Origin: Spongiivirga citrea
Lineage (GTDB): Bacteria; Bacteroidota; Bacteroidia; Flavobacteriales; Flavobacteriaceae
Assembly (NCBI RefSeq): GCF_010671565.1
Contig: NZ_JAABOQ010000005.1
Location: 310,001-374,000 of the forward strand
Direction of reading: 5' to 3'
DNA length: 64,000 bases
Shown here: in pieces, positions 44,245-54,188 of the stretch
How the letters are laid out: each line of letters opens with the position of its first letter
How positions within the stretch are numbered: position 1 is the stretch's first letter
The notes under the pieces: generated by a model
Told to the model about the DNA's origin: nothing
Database searches by the model: none
The model's input: only the letters and a program-made list of their open reading frames with translations
Translations under genes and position numbers: made by a program

Positions 44245-45510
44245 ATGAAGTTACTTTTTAGTAGAGATGTTTGGAGTGAGATCTTTGCCTCAATAGGGAA
44301 GAATAAACTTCGTACTGCAATCACTATTGTGGGAGTTCTTTGGGGTGTTTTTATCTACATCGGACTTTCTGGTGCTGCAAAAGGAATGGACAATGGTTTT
44401 GAAAGAGCATTCGAGAATGTAGCGATGAACAGTTTATTCGCATGGGCGCAAAGTACAAGTATGCCACATGCTGGTTTTAAGACAGGAAGACCACTTCGTT
44501 TAAAGATGGAAGATGCTACGACATTAACCAATAGAATTCCAGAGATTCAATATGTCGCACCAAGAAATGCGAAAGGCGTTTTTGATGGCAGTGGAGGAGC
44601 TCAAGTTGTAAGAGGTCAAAAGACGGGTAATTATACGATTTATGGAGATTTTCCTGTATTTACAAAAATAGCAACCAAGAAGATTTATGATGGAGGCCGA
44701 TTTATTAATGATTCAGATATAGAAAACAACAGAAAAGTCTGTGTGATCGGAGAACGTACGCAGCGCGAACTTTTTGATGAGGATGAAGAAGCTGTAGGAG
44801 GGTATATCAGAATTGATGACATATATTTTCAAGTAATTGGTGTACATAAGTTCGTTCCTGGTGGTGGATTTGAAAGTGATAGCGATGTGTTTATTCCTTT
44901 CTCAACGTATAGAAAATTGTATAATACAGGGCAAAATGTCGACTGGTTTTCAATTGCAGCCTATGATGATGCTGATGTTGTGGCTGTTGAAGAAGAAATA
45001 AAAGCTGTTTTAAAAAGTGTTCACAAAGTACATCCTGATGATGAAAGAGCATTTGGCACTTTTAATTTAGGGGAGATATTTAACAGAATTACCGGTTTTG
45101 CAAAAGGAATAAATTTCCTGTCACTTGTAGTAGGTATTGCATGTATCCTGGCCGGAGTAATAGGTATCGGTAACATCTTATTAATATCAGTAAAAGAACG
45201 TACTAAAGAACTAGGAGTTCGAAGAGCCTTAGGCGCAACACCGTCAGAGGTTAGAGGTCAAATACTTATGGAGGCTGTTACATTAACAATACTAGCAGGT
45301 ATTATGGGAATTATTTTGGGAGCTTTCACGTTATGGATAATCGACAAACAGACAGCAGGATCTGATTTCCCTTATACTAATCCAACGGTGCCGATTCCTT
45401 ATTTGGTAGGGGCATTTTTAATAATGATCATTTTAGGCACATTAATCGGATTGATCCCCGCCCAACGTGCCGTGAGTATAAAGCCAATTGATGCATTAAG
45501 AGAAGAGTAA
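44245..45510 (+). CDS. MacB-like ABC permease 4
   Basis: A 421-residue FtsX/MacB permease with the layout of permease 2 (start MKLLFSRDVWSEIFASIGKN; loop VKERTKELGVRRALGATPSE; PYTNPTVPIPYLVGAF in the last loop). Permeases 2 and 4 share WGVFIY/WGIFIL in the first helix and an xxRGQKTG/VRGLKTG segment, which marks them as one paralogue pair, while 1 and 3 form the other. Confidence 0.9.
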   Translation: MKLLFSRDVWSEIFASIGKNKLRTAITIVGVLWGVFIYIGLSGAAKGMDNGFERAFENVAMNSLFAWAQSTSMPHAGFKTGRPLRLKMEDATTLTNRIPEIQYVAPRNAKGVFDGSGGAQVVRGQKTGNYTIYGDFPVFTKIATKKIYDGGRFINDSDIENNRKVCVIGERTQRELFDEDEEAVGGYIRIDDIYFQVIGVHKFVPGGGFESDSDVFIPFSTYRKLYNTGQNVDWFSIAAYDDADVVAVEEEIKAVLKSVHKVHPDDERAFGTFNLGEIFNRITGFAKGINFLSLVVGIACILAGVIGIGNILLISVKERTKELGVRRALGATPSEVRGQILMEAVTLTILAGIMGIILGAFTLWIIDKQTAGSDFPYTNPTVPIPYLVGAFLIMIILGTLIGLIPAQRAVSIKPIDALREE

Positions 45511-45545
45511 ACTAGATAACAACCTTATATAATTAAACAAATACA

Positions 45546-46685
45546 ATGAAAATTTTAAAATACATATTAATCGCAGTCTTTGTTTTAGGAGCATTATTTG
45601 CCGCTGCCTTTTTTATAAAGTCTAATAGCAAATCACCTATTACATTTAAGACAGAGAGCCCTTTTAAAACAAATATCGAACAAAAGACAGTCGCTACGGG
45701 TAAGGTAGTTCCTGAAGAAGAAATTGAGGTAAAACCTCAGGTTACGGGTATTATTGAAAAAATATTTGTTGAAGAAGGAAAAGAGGTTCGGTCGGGAGAT
45801 CTTATTGCAAAAATTAAAGTAGTGCCTAATGAACAATCGTTAAATGGTGCTAGAGGTCGAGTTCGTAATGCTGAAATAACACTTAGAAATGCGAAAATCG
45901 ATTTTGATCGTAATAAAGATATTTTCGATAAAGGGGTAATCTCTCAACAAGATTTCCAGAATATTCAGTTGCGCTATGATCAAGCCAAGCAAGAACTTCA
46001 AAATGCCCGTAATGATCTGCAAATTATTCGTCAAGGATCAACAGGTGGAGCTCAGGCAATCACTAACATTCGCGCTTCGGTAAGCGGTACAATTTTAGAG
46101 ATTCCGGTTGAGGAAGGTGACCAAGTAATACAAAGTAACAACTTTAATGCAGGTACTACGGTTGCAACTATTGCTGATATGAAAAAAATGATCTTTGAAG
46201 GTAAAGTTGATGAAGGAGAGGTTGGAAAGCTTCAGGTAGGAATGCCTTTAAAAGTGAGTTTAGGTGCTATCGAAGATCAAGAATTTGAAGCAAAGTTAAA
46301 GTTCATTGCTCCTAAAGGTAATGAAGAGCAAGGTGCAGTTCAGTTCAGAATTGAAGGGGATGTTTACCTAGAAGAAAATTTTTATGTCCGTGCCGGATAT
46401 AGTGCAAATGCATCTTTAGTACTTGATAAAAAAGAAGATGTGCTTGCTATTAAAGAAGCATTGTTACAATTCGATAAAGAAACTAATGAGCCTTACGTAG
46501 AAATCTCAACAGGTGATCAAACTTTTGAACGTCGTGATATTAAAACAGGAATTTCTGACGGAGTTAATATCGAAGTCTTAGAAGGTCTTGTAGAAGGCGA
46601 TAAGATTAAAGTTTGGAATCAAACTGAACCTAAGAAGAAAGAAGGTGAAGATGATGATGAAGCAGGCGAAGAAGTAGCTGATTAA
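45546..46685 (+). CDS. MacA-like periplasmic adaptor 2
   Basis: A 379-residue membrane fusion protein, paralogue of the adaptor at 41002; both share the segments FEGKVDE.EVGK, VLAIKEAL.QFDKET and a VLEG/SGI tail. It has an N-terminal helix (about 4-25), a lipoyl-like domain, a coiled-coil hairpin (about 95-165), and an acidic C-terminal tail (EGEDDDEAGEE). It lies before the TolC gene. Confidence 0.9.
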   Translation: MKILKYILIAVFVLGALFAAAFFIKSNSKSPITFKTESPFKTNIEQKTVATGKVVPEEEIEVKPQVTGIIEKIFVEEGKEVRSGDLIAKIKVVPNEQSLNGARGRVRNAEITLRNAKIDFDRNKDIFDKGVISQQDFQNIQLRYDQAKQELQNARNDLQIIRQGSTGGAQAITNIRASVSGTILEIPVEEGDQVIQSNNFNAGTTVATIADMKKMIFEGKVDEGEVGKLQVGMPLKVSLGAIEDQEFEAKLKFIAPKGNEEQGAVQFRIEGDVYLEENFYVRAGYSANASLVLDKKEDVLAIKEALLQFDKETNEPYVEISTGDQTFERRDIKTGISDGVNIEVLEGLVEGDKIKVWNQTEPKKKEGEDDDEAGEEVAD

Positions 46686-46794
46686 TCATTCGATAGGACA
46701 AAATAAATAAACTAAATAACCAAAACTTTGTTTGACCTTTTTTAAAAGGTTGAATAGGGTATCATCAATCAAATCAATCATAAAAATCAAGTCA

Positions 46795-48243
46795 ATGAAA
46801 ATTAAATTAATAGGTGCAGGTTTAGCACTCTCTTTAACAATGACCATTCAAGCTCAGGTAAAGAAATGGACCTTGAGGGAATGTGTTGACTACGCAATAG
46901 AAAATAATATTACCGTAAAACAATCAGAATTGAATGTTGAAGGTGCTGAGGTTGATAAAAAAGGAGCAGTAGGCAACTTTTTACCAAGCCTTAATGCATC
47001 CGCATCACATTCTTGGAATATTGGTCTGAACCAAAATATTACAACGGGTTTACTTGAAAATCTAACGACCCAATTTACGTCGGCAAGAATGGACCTTGGA
47101 GTGAATGTTTTTGGTGGCTTACAAAATGTAAATAGGTTGCATCGTGCTAATTTGGCTATTCTTTCTAATCAATACCAGTTAGATGATATAAAGGATGATA
47201 TTCGCTTATTAGTGGCAAACTCGTATTTACAAGTAGTATTTAATCGGGAGTCTTTAAAAGTTCAGAATGCTCAGTTCGAGTCTACAAGGCAAGACCTAGA
47301 GCGTACAAAAGAGTTAGTTGATTCTGGTGTAGTGCCAAAAGGTGATTTGTTAGAAATTGAAGCTACTGCCGCGACCTTAGAACAAAGCATTGTTAATGCT
47401 GAAAATGCATTACGTCTTTCGAAAATTTCGTTAGCTCAAGCTTTGTTGATTACGGATTATGAGAATTTTGATATCTCGGATGACGACTATCTTGTGCCAA
47501 CAACCGTTATATTCGATAACGACCCTAAGTCGATTTACGAAAAGGCTTTGACGTTTAGAAACGATATTAAAGTTTCTGAAATGGCAGTCCAGATTGCAGA
47601 GAAAGATGTGAAAATTGCAAAAGGGGGCATGCTACCTTCTTTAGATGCATTTTATAGCTATGATACGAGAGCATCTAATAATGATATTCGAGTAGGTACT
47701 GATTTAACAGTAGATCCTACAAACCCAACACAAACGATTGGTACGGTGGAAGGTACTGGACAAAATGTGATAACCCCTAACTTTATTGCATCGCCAATTA
47801 CCGAAAAAGCTGATCCTTACTTTGATCAATTTAGTCGTAACGACGGTCACCGTTTTGGCGCAAGTTTAAGTATTCCTATTTTAAATGGCTTTCGTTCTCG
47901 AAATAGTGTAAAGCGAAGTGAAATTGCTTTGAAACGAGCAAAATTCAATTTTGAACAAGAAAAATTGAACTTAGAAACTACGGTTAATCAAGCTTATAAC
48001 GATGCTTTGGGAGCAGGAAAAGCTTTTGAAGCAGCGCAAAAAACCTTACAAGCAAGACAAACCGCTTTTGAATATTCACAAGAGCGTTTCAATGTAGGTT
48101 TATTAAATTCTTTTGATTTTAATCAAACGAAACAACGCCTTATTCAAGCAGAAGCTGAAGTAGTGCGTACTAAGTACAACTATATCTTTTTAACGAAGGT
48201 GTTAGAATTTTACTTCGGTATACCGATCACGGATATACGATAG
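46795..48243 (+). CDS. TolC-family outer-membrane channel
   Basis: A 482-residue outer-membrane efflux protein with a signal peptide (MKIKLIGAGLALSLTMTIQAQ region) and two OEP repeats of long helices (about 30-220 and 300-480). ATG at 46795 is chosen over the upstream ATG (46732), which would add 21 residues before the signal sequence. It supplies the exit duct for the MacAB-like complex. It is the only TolC in the cluster. Confidence 0.92.
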   Translation: MKIKLIGAGLALSLTMTIQAQVKKWTLRECVDYAIENNITVKQSELNVEGAEVDKKGAVGNFLPSLNASASHSWNIGLNQNITTGLLENLTTQFTSARMDLGVNVFGGLQNVNRLHRANLAILSNQYQLDDIKDDIRLLVANSYLQVVFNRESLKVQNAQFESTRQDLERTKELVDSGVVPKGDLLEIEATAATLEQSIVNAENALRLSKISLAQALLITDYENFDISDDDYLVPTTVIFDNDPKSIYEKALTFRNDIKVSEMAVQIAEKDVKIAKGGMLPSLDAFYSYDTRASNNDIRVGTDLTVDPTNPTQTIGTVEGTGQNVITPNFIASPITEKADPYFDQFSRNDGHRFGASLSIPILNGFRSRNSVKRSEIALKRAKFNFEQEKLNLETTVNQAYNDALGAGKAFEAAQKTLQARQTAFEYSQERFNVGLLNSFDFNQTKQRLIQAEAEVVRTKYNYIFLTKVLEFYFGIPITDIR

Positions 48244-48289
48244 TAAATAGGAAATAAGCTATTTAAAATACCATTAAATTCTTTTCAGA

Positions 48290-48838
48290 ATGCTGGACAA
48301 GAGAACTACTGCACGCTATTTTATTGTTGCAGTAGTTGTTGTTATGGCTACCTGGATTATTCATGAATTTGCTCATTGGCTAACTAGCAGGTTTTTTGGC
48401 TACGATGCGATAATGACTTTAAACGGTACTTTTTATGAAAGCTATGAAAAACCAACTATTGAACATTCCACTATAGTTTCCGCAGCAGGACCTTTAATAA
48501 CTATTTTACAAGGTGCAATAATATTTGTTTTTTTAAAATTGAAGAGCTGGAACAAGTATTTGTTTTTAGGCTTGTTCGTGGCTTTTTATATGCGATTCTT
48601 AGCAGGAATTATCAATATAATTAAGCTAAACGATGAAGCTCGAATTAGTGAATATTTAGAAATTGGCACATTTACTCTGCCAATAGTAGTTAGTGGGCTT
48701 TTGTTTTCTATGGTTTTCGTAATCAGTAAAAAGTACCAATTAAGTAGGAAGTTTCTTGGGATAACTACCTTAATCGTAATGTTTTTAAGTTCGGTTCTAA
48801 TTCTGATGGATCAGTTTTTTCATTTTAGATTATTGTGA
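48290..48838 (+). CDS. membrane protein with HExxH motif
   Basis: A 182-residue integral membrane protein with about five helices. The first helix carries H25-E26-F-A-H29 followed by WLTSRFFGYDA, a zinc-protease-type HExxH inside the membrane, and a later helix has AAGPLITILQGAI (AAGP is typical of site-2-protease-like domains). It could be a short M50-like protein, but the second NxxPxxxxD-type metal-binding motif is not obvious (a LNDEARISEYL segment follows helix 3), so activity is uncertain. It lies 46 bases after tolC. Confidence 0.78.
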   Translation: MLDKRTTARYFIVAVVVVMATWIIHEFAHWLTSRFFGYDAIMTLNGTFYESYEKPTIEHSTIVSAAGPLITILQGAIIFVFLKLKSWNKYLFLGLFVAFYMRFLAGIINIIKLNDEARISEYLEIGTFTLPIVVSGLLFSMVFVISKKYQLSRKFLGITTLIVMFLSSVLILMDQFFHFRLL

Positions 48839-48915
48839 ATCTATTCAGAAATAATGGATTAGTTTTCTTCAAAGTATTTTATGTTTAGGTCTTTATTTTC
48901 CTTTAATTTTACCGT

Positions 48916-49590
48916 ATGGCATACATCCTTAATATTGAAACAGCAACAACTAATTGTTCAGTATCTGTCGGAGAAAATGGTGAGCTGAAATCGCTTGTGG
49001 AGTTGAATGAGAAAGAGTATTCTCATGCTGAAAACCTTCACGTTTTTATTAAACAGGCTATTGCAGAGGCAGGGATAAATTTAAGCGATTTAAGTGCAAT
49101 TGCTGTAAGTAAAGGGCCAGGTTCTTATACCGGATTGCGTATTGGTGTTTCGGCTGCAAAAGGACTGGCTTTTTCGCTGGATATTCCCTTAATAGCTGTG
49201 ACGACATTAACATCGATGGCCCATCAAAATAACAATCCGGCTGACTTTATTATCCCAATGCTCGATGCTAGAAGAATGGAAGTATATGCCCAAGTACATG
49301 ATACAAATAAAACCCCTTTAAAAGAAACAACTGCCGAGATAATCGAAGAGACTTCTTTTGCTGAATACTTAGCCAAAGGAACAGTATCTTTTATTGGTAA
49401 TGGCGCAACGAAATGCCAAGGTGTTATCACGCATAAAAATGCCATTTTTGATAATAACATCTTAGAACCTACTGCTAAGGAAATGGTGTCGATATCCTAT
49501 GAAAAATATAAAAATAAGGAGTTCGAAGATGTGGCCTATTTCGAACCTTATTATTTAAAAGATTTCATTGCAGGTAAGAAAAAGGCCTAA
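48916..49590 (+). CDS. tsaB: tRNA t6A biosynthesis protein TsaB
   Basis: A 224-residue ASKHA-fold protein, partner of TsaD in making N6-threonylcarbamoyladenosine at tRNA position 37. N-terminal ILNIETATTNCSVSV, the KGPGSYTGLRIGVSAAKGLA loop and PMLDARRMEVYA are all typical of TsaB. The gene is single and its stop overlaps that of the convergent mscS gene by four bases. Confidence 0.95.
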   Translation: MAYILNIETATTNCSVSVGENGELKSLVELNEKEYSHAENLHVFIKQAIAEAGINLSDLSAIAVSKGPGSYTGLRIGVSAAKGLAFSLDIPLIAVTTLTSMAHQNNNPADFIIPMLDARRMEVYAQVHDTNKTPLKETTAEIIEETSFAEYLAKGTVSFIGNGATKCQGVITHKNAIFDNNILEPTAKEMVSISYEKYKNKEFEDVAYFEPYYLKDFIAGKKKA

Positions 49591-50393
49591 CCTTGCTTTT
49601 CTATTTCGACTGATGTTGGATACGGAATCTCAATACCAGCAGCGTCTAAAGCGTTCTTGCTATTTTCTAAGGTGTCAAAATACACATCCCAATAGTGCTC
49701 TACAGCAACCCATGGTCTAACTGCCATGTTGATGGAACTGTCAGCAAGCTCAGTAACTGTAACCGCCGGAGCCGGATCGGTAAGAACCTTTTCTTGATCA
49801 GTAAGCACTTTTAGAAGTACATCTTTAGCCTGTTTCATATCAGTATCGTATGCTACACCAATAACATGATCGATTCGTAATTTTCCTTCGGCAGAATAGT
49901 TGATAATATTTCCATTAGATAATGAACCGTTAGGGATAATTATGAGTTTGTTTTGAGGCGAATTTATTTTGGTTGTAAATATCTCAATCTCTTTTACTAC
50001 ACCAAGTTCCCCTTGTGCCTCTATAAGATCACCAATTTTAAATGGTTTAAAAAGCATTATTAGTACACCACCGGCAAAATTTGCAAGCGAGCCTTGTAAT
50101 GCTAATCCAACGGCTAGGCCGGCTGCGGCAAGTATGGCAGCAAAAGAGGTGGTTTCTACGCCCAAAGTTCCCAAGGCGGCTATAACCACTAGTGCTTTTA
50201 AAATCCAACCTAGTAAATTTGATAGAAACCTTTGAAGGCTTTCGTCATAATTGGCCTTACTCATTACTTTACCAATAACTCGAATAACCCTATTTATGAT
50301 CCAAGATCCAATAACCCATATTGCTATTGACGCAACTAATTTTGGGCCGAACTCCGAAATTAAATCAATTCCTTTTTCAATCCATTTATCCAT
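49587..50393 (-). CDS. small-conductance mechanosensitive channel (MscS family)
   Basis: A 268-residue MscS-type channel. Helices at about 17-36, 60-82 and 86-108 are followed by the MscS beta domain (about 110-175) and a mixed alpha/beta C-terminus. The TM3 pattern AAAGLAVGLALQGSLANFAGG is clear, as is PFKIGDLIE. It vents osmolytes on hypo-osmotic shock. Length is near that of E. coli MscS. Confidence 0.95.
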   Translation of the reverse strand: MDKWIEKGIDLISEFGPKLVASIAIWVIGSWIINRVIRVIGKVMSKANYDESLQRFLSNLLGWILKALVVIAALGTLGVETTSFAAILAAAGLAVGLALQGSLANFAGGVLIMLFKPFKIGDLIEAQGELGVVKEIEIFTTKINSPQNKLIIIPNGSLSNGNIINYSAEGKLRIDHVIGVAYDTDMKQAKDVLLKVLTDQEKVLTDPAPAVTVTELADSSINMAVRPWVAVEHYWDVYFDTLENSKNALDAAGIEIPYPTSVEIEKQG

Positions 50394-50470
50394 TCTTACG
50401 CAAATTAGGTTTTTAGAAAGTTACAAAAAAGAGAACGCTCTCTAATAACAACGGAAGACGAAAAACTATA

Positions 50471-52585
50471 TTATTTCAAAACTATGTCTAGTTGATCAAT
50501 TGCAGCATCCACTTCTGTCACTGGTAATTTACAAGCACCTTCTACACAAACATAGATCATTGTTTCACCTTCAGTATATCGGTTCTCTAGTAAGTACAAA
50601 TTTGATTCGCCTTTACTACCAACAATAAGTTTATTTGGGATATAGGTTTTATTCAATTCAGCTATTCGCTTTTTCGCATCTTCTCCCACAATGGCCACTT
50701 CGTAATATTCCCCGACAAAATTTAGCATAAGATCTAACCAATTGGAATGGCTCGTTGGATATTGATCGATATTTGGTTTCACACTATTAAGCATATTAAC
50801 CGCCGAGGTTTTATATTGCTTATTACCAAAATACAATGCTAGATCATATAGGTTTTTCGCCATAATCGAATTCGACGCTGGAATTACATTATCAAGCTGT
50901 TCGATACTTCTGCTTACAAGCGCGGCGTCTTCATTTGAAGTAAAGAAGAAAAACCCACTTTTATTATCGTAAAAGTGATCGAATGCGTAATTGGTCAAAT
51001 CTCTAGAAAGATTTAGCCATTGTGCGTCGAGGGTGCTTTCATATAAAGCGATAAAAGCTTGAATAGTTGCCGCGTAATCTTCTAAATAACCATTTATCGA
51101 GCTTGTTCCGTCTTTATACGTATGGTTTAGTCCACCATCAGGGCGTAGCTGTTTGTTTTTTATAAAGGTTGCATTTTTTATAGCAATGTCTAGATAATGC
51201 TCATTGCCAAAAACGCGATACGCATCGACATAACCTTTAAGCATTAAGGCATTCCATGAAGTAAGACTTTTATCGTCTAACCTAGGACGATTTCTTTTAG
51301 CACGTATATGGAATAATTTTGTTTTTGCAGTTGCAATTTGGTCCTGTAATTCTTCGACGGTAATATTGTGTTTTTTTGCGATCTCTTTTTCATCTTCATC
51401 ACGAATCAATACATAGTTTTTCTTTTCCCAGAAACCATAATTATTAATGTTGTAGTAGTCCTTAAAAACATCGAATGATGAACCTAAGATCTCTTCTAAT
51501 TCATCCTTTTTCCAAACGTAAAATGCACCTTCCTCTAACTCATTATTTTCATCTAAGCTATCAGCATCTAATGAAGAATAAAATGCGAATTCATCACTCA
51601 TTAATTCGCGTTCTACGAAAGTTAAACTTTCTTCGATAGTTCGTTTGTAAAGTTCATTTTCACCTAAAAGATAAGCATCAGCATATAAACTGACCAATTG
51701 CGCATTGTCATATAACATCTTCTCAAAATGAGGTACATGCCATTTATCATCAACTGAATATCTAGAAAACCCACCTCCTACGTGATCATAAATACCACCA
51801 TAGGCCATTTTGGTTAGGGTGAAATTCACATAACTCATAAGCTCTTTATCATCCGTTTGATATGCTTTGCGCAATAAAAAATGGTAGTTATTTGGCATCA
51901 TGAATTTAGGAGCACGATTCAATCCACCTTTTTTATTGTCAAAAGAACGAGACCAGGAGGCGACTGCTGTATTGATATTATCCAGAGTAAAGTTTGCTTC
52001 CTCAGGATTGGGTTCAATTAGATCTAGACTCTTTATTCCTTCTTCTAATTTAGTGGCATACTCGATCATTTTATCCGGATCCTTCTGATATAATTCTGAT
52101 ATCTGATTGATAGTTCGAGTCCATTCTTCTTTTTGAAAATAGGTGCCGCCCCAAACTGGACGGCCGTCAGGTAATGCGATGACATTTAAAGGCCAACCAC
52201 CTCGGCCGGTCATGAGCTGTACTGCATTCATATATACTTGGTCGACATCAGGTCGTTCTTCGCGATCTACTTTAATATTTACAAAATTATCGTTCATGAT
52301 CTTTGCCACTTCCTCATTTTCAAAACTCTCATGTTCCATAACGTGACACCAGTGGCATGCGGCATAGCCTACACTTATCAATAGCAATTTATTGTTTGCT
52401 TTTGCATATTCTAAGGGAGCTTCTTTCCAGGCTTTCCAATTCACTGGGTTTTGAGCGTGCTGTAATAAATATGGACTGGTCTCGTCTTGGAGATCATTGG
52501 TGTTAGGATTGAACATAGTAGTTTTATTTTGCCCATTGCAGGCAAATAATAGTAAAAATAGAGAGTATGTAAAGCGCTTAATCAT
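50471..52585 (-). CDS. DUF255 thioredoxin-domain protein (YyaL/SPATA20-like)
   Basis: A 704-residue protein of the YyaL/spermatogenesis-associated 20 family. A lipoprotein signal with Cys16 (LLFAC) leads into the DUF255 thioredoxin domain with C77-H-W-C80 in GYAACHWCHVMEHESF, and VDREERPDVD; the remaining part is a six-hairpin-like alpha/alpha barrel (about 200-560). Cellular substrates are not known. The lipid anchor would place it in the envelope. A single gene. Confidence 0.92.
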   Translation of the reverse strand: MIKRFTYSLFLLLFACNGQNKTTMFNPNTNDLQDETSPYLLQHAQNPVNWKAWKEAPLEYAKANNKLLLISVGYAACHWCHVMEHESFENEEVAKIMNDNFVNIKVDREERPDVDQVYMNAVQLMTGRGGWPLNVIALPDGRPVWGGTYFQKEEWTRTINQISELYQKDPDKMIEYATKLEEGIKSLDLIEPNPEEANFTLDNINTAVASWSRSFDNKKGGLNRAPKFMMPNNYHFLLRKAYQTDDKELMSYVNFTLTKMAYGGIYDHVGGGFSRYSVDDKWHVPHFEKMLYDNAQLVSLYADAYLLGENELYKRTIEESLTFVERELMSDEFAFYSSLDADSLDENNELEEGAFYVWKKDELEEILGSSFDVFKDYYNINNYGFWEKKNYVLIRDEDEKEIAKKHNITVEELQDQIATAKTKLFHIRAKRNRPRLDDKSLTSWNALMLKGYVDAYRVFGNEHYLDIAIKNATFIKNKQLRPDGGLNHTYKDGTSSINGYLEDYAATIQAFIALYESTLDAQWLNLSRDLTNYAFDHFYDNKSGFFFFTSNEDAALVSRSIEQLDNVIPASNSIMAKNLYDLALYFGNKQYKTSAVNMLNSVKPNIDQYPTSHSNWLDLMLNFVGEYYEVAIVGEDAKKRIAELNKTYIPNKLIVGSKGESNLYLLENRYTEGETMIYVCVEGACKLPVTEVDAAIDQLDIVLK

Positions 52586-52647
52586 ACCTGTAAATATAAG
52601 GAATAGCCTGACATTGAATTATTAGTTTTCCTTCGTATTTATGTTAA

Positions 52648-52681
52648 AATAAAAAGCGCTAGTTGTAACAACCAGCGCCTA
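52648..52681 (-). terminator. terminator after the dodecin gene
   Basis: On the minus strand GGCGCTGGTTGT / ACAACTAGCGCT form a stem ending in TTTTTATTTT, 24 bases after the dodecin stop. Confidence 0.85.
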
Positions 52682-52704
52682 TTTTTTCAAAAAGAAAAGT
52701 GAAA

Positions 52705-52905
52705 TTATTTTACCTCAAAGGTAATCTTTACGTTTACTCGGTATTCAACTATTGAATCTCCACTAACTGCAGCACTTTGCTCGTTAATGTAAACAGACTT
52801 TATGTTTTTAACCGACTTTGAAGCTTGTTTTACAGCTTTCTTAGCTGCATCTTCCCAACTTTTATTTGAATTTGATAAGACTTCTATTACTTTTAATACT
52901 GCCAT
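52705..52905 (-). CDS. dodecin
   Basis: A 66-residue flavin-binding dodecin that assembles into a hollow dodecamer storing or sequestering flavins. The conserved segments VIEVLSNSNKSWEDAAKKAV and NIKSVYINEQSA, and the strand VEYRVNVKITFEVK, match the family along its full length. A single gene with its own terminator. Confidence 0.94.
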   Translation of the reverse strand: MAVLKVIEVLSNSNKSWEDAAKKAVKQASKSVKNIKSVYINEQSAAVSGDSIVEYRVNVKITFEVK

Positions 52906-52988
52906 TTTTCTGGTTTTTAAGTAGTTAATAAAAAATAAAGTTACGGCTTTTGTACTTAAGAAAGAAGCAAGGAGGCAACGAATACGAA

Positions 52989-53897
52989 TTAACCATTAAT
53001 GGCCTCAACGGTTTGCACTTTATCCCCCATCATTTGTTTAAGCATATTCTCAATTCCATTTTTTAAAGTGAAGGTGGAAGAAGGACAACCACTACAAGCT
53101 CCTTGTAATACTACTTTTACTGTCTTACTTGCCTCATCATATTCTTGAAACTCAATATTACCACCATCAGATGCGACTGCAGGACGCACATATTCATCTA
53201 ATATTTCAACAATTTGCTTAGAGGTATCACTTAAGTTGTCGAATTGCTTTTTTTGCTCAACTTGTTTTTCGGGTTGAAGATCAGGTGCGTCTTCTGCTAT
53301 GATAGTCTTGCCATCTTCAAGATAGTTTTTAATAAACTCTCTTAGCGGAATAGTTACTTCATCCCAATTGGCAACATCATATTTAATGACTGAAATATAG
53401 TTTTCATCAAAGTATAGCTCTTTTACAAAAGGAAAACTAAATAACTCTGTAGCCATGGGAGCGTACTTCGCATCATCAATACTTTTGAATTCGATATTCT
53501 TGACTACTATCTTTTTGTTTGCCACAAACTTCATCGCAGCGGGGTTGGGTGTGCTTTCAGCATACACAGTAACAGGAATTTTCTTTTTACTCCCTTGTAT
53601 AGCTTCTTGAACGATAGTGCCACCATCATTTAGATACTTTTCTATTTGCTGAGCAACTTCATCTTGCACATCTGGCCAATTGACAATGTTAAATCGCTCC
53701 GCAGCAACAAAGTTTCCGGAGATATATACTTTTTTTACAAAAGGAAGGTAAAATAACTGTTGCGCCAATGGTGAATTTTGGGCTTCGTCTATATTATTAT
53801 ACTCGTAACTGGTATGCTTTGTTAAAAAATGATTGGCTTCAAACTTAACAATTGCAGGGTTACTTGTTTCAGATACCGTAATGGTGTAATTACTCAT
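52989..53897 (-). CDS. Nfu/NifU-type Fe-S scaffold with two Nfu_N domains
   Basis: A 302-residue iron-sulfur cluster carrier. Two tandem Nfu N-terminal domains (about residues 1-90 and 105-195, each with a KFxAN(H/K) and a LxxLPFVK-type strand) precede a C-terminal NifU domain (about 222-300) with C268-S-G-C271, the cluster-binding pair. It delivers 4Fe-4S clusters to apoproteins in the cytoplasm. Most Nfu proteins have a single N domain; a duplicated one is common in flavobacteria as far as I recall. Confidence 0.92.
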   Translation of the reverse strand: MSNYTITVSETSNPAIVKFEANHFLTKHTSYEYNNIDEAQNSPLAQQLFYLPFVKKVYISGNFVAAERFNIVNWPDVQDEVAQQIEKYLNDGGTIVQEAIQGSKKKIPVTVYAESTPNPAAMKFVANKKIVVKNIEFKSIDDAKYAPMATELFSFPFVKELYFDENYISVIKYDVANWDEVTIPLREFIKNYLEDGKTIIAEDAPDLQPEKQVEQKKQFDNLSDTSKQIVEILDEYVRPAVASDGGNIEFQEYDEASKTVKVVLQGACSGCPSSTFTLKNGIENMLKQMMGDKVQTVEAING

Positions 53898-54188
53898 TGC
53901 AAATTTCTTTTTGCAAAGATAAGAAAAAGGGATAGGGGATGATCAAACAATTAATGGACTATTTCGACTGTTTTATCTTATTTATTCTTTACTAAAACAA
54001 CAAAATAGGTACTATTGTCGTTATAAGGTTCGATTGCTTTTTTTGTTAAAAGGAATTAAGAAGCTAATTAACTAAATTTAATATATTTGAAAGGTGCTTA
54101 AACTGCAGGCTTATGTTGCATTGGTACATTTCATATCTTATTTCCCAACTGGTTTTAAATGTGGCTGGTTAAATAAGTGCCATAACTT

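Noticed and set aside
46732-46794. Longer start of the TolC gene
   Set aside because: It would put 21 residues before an otherwise normal signal peptide.
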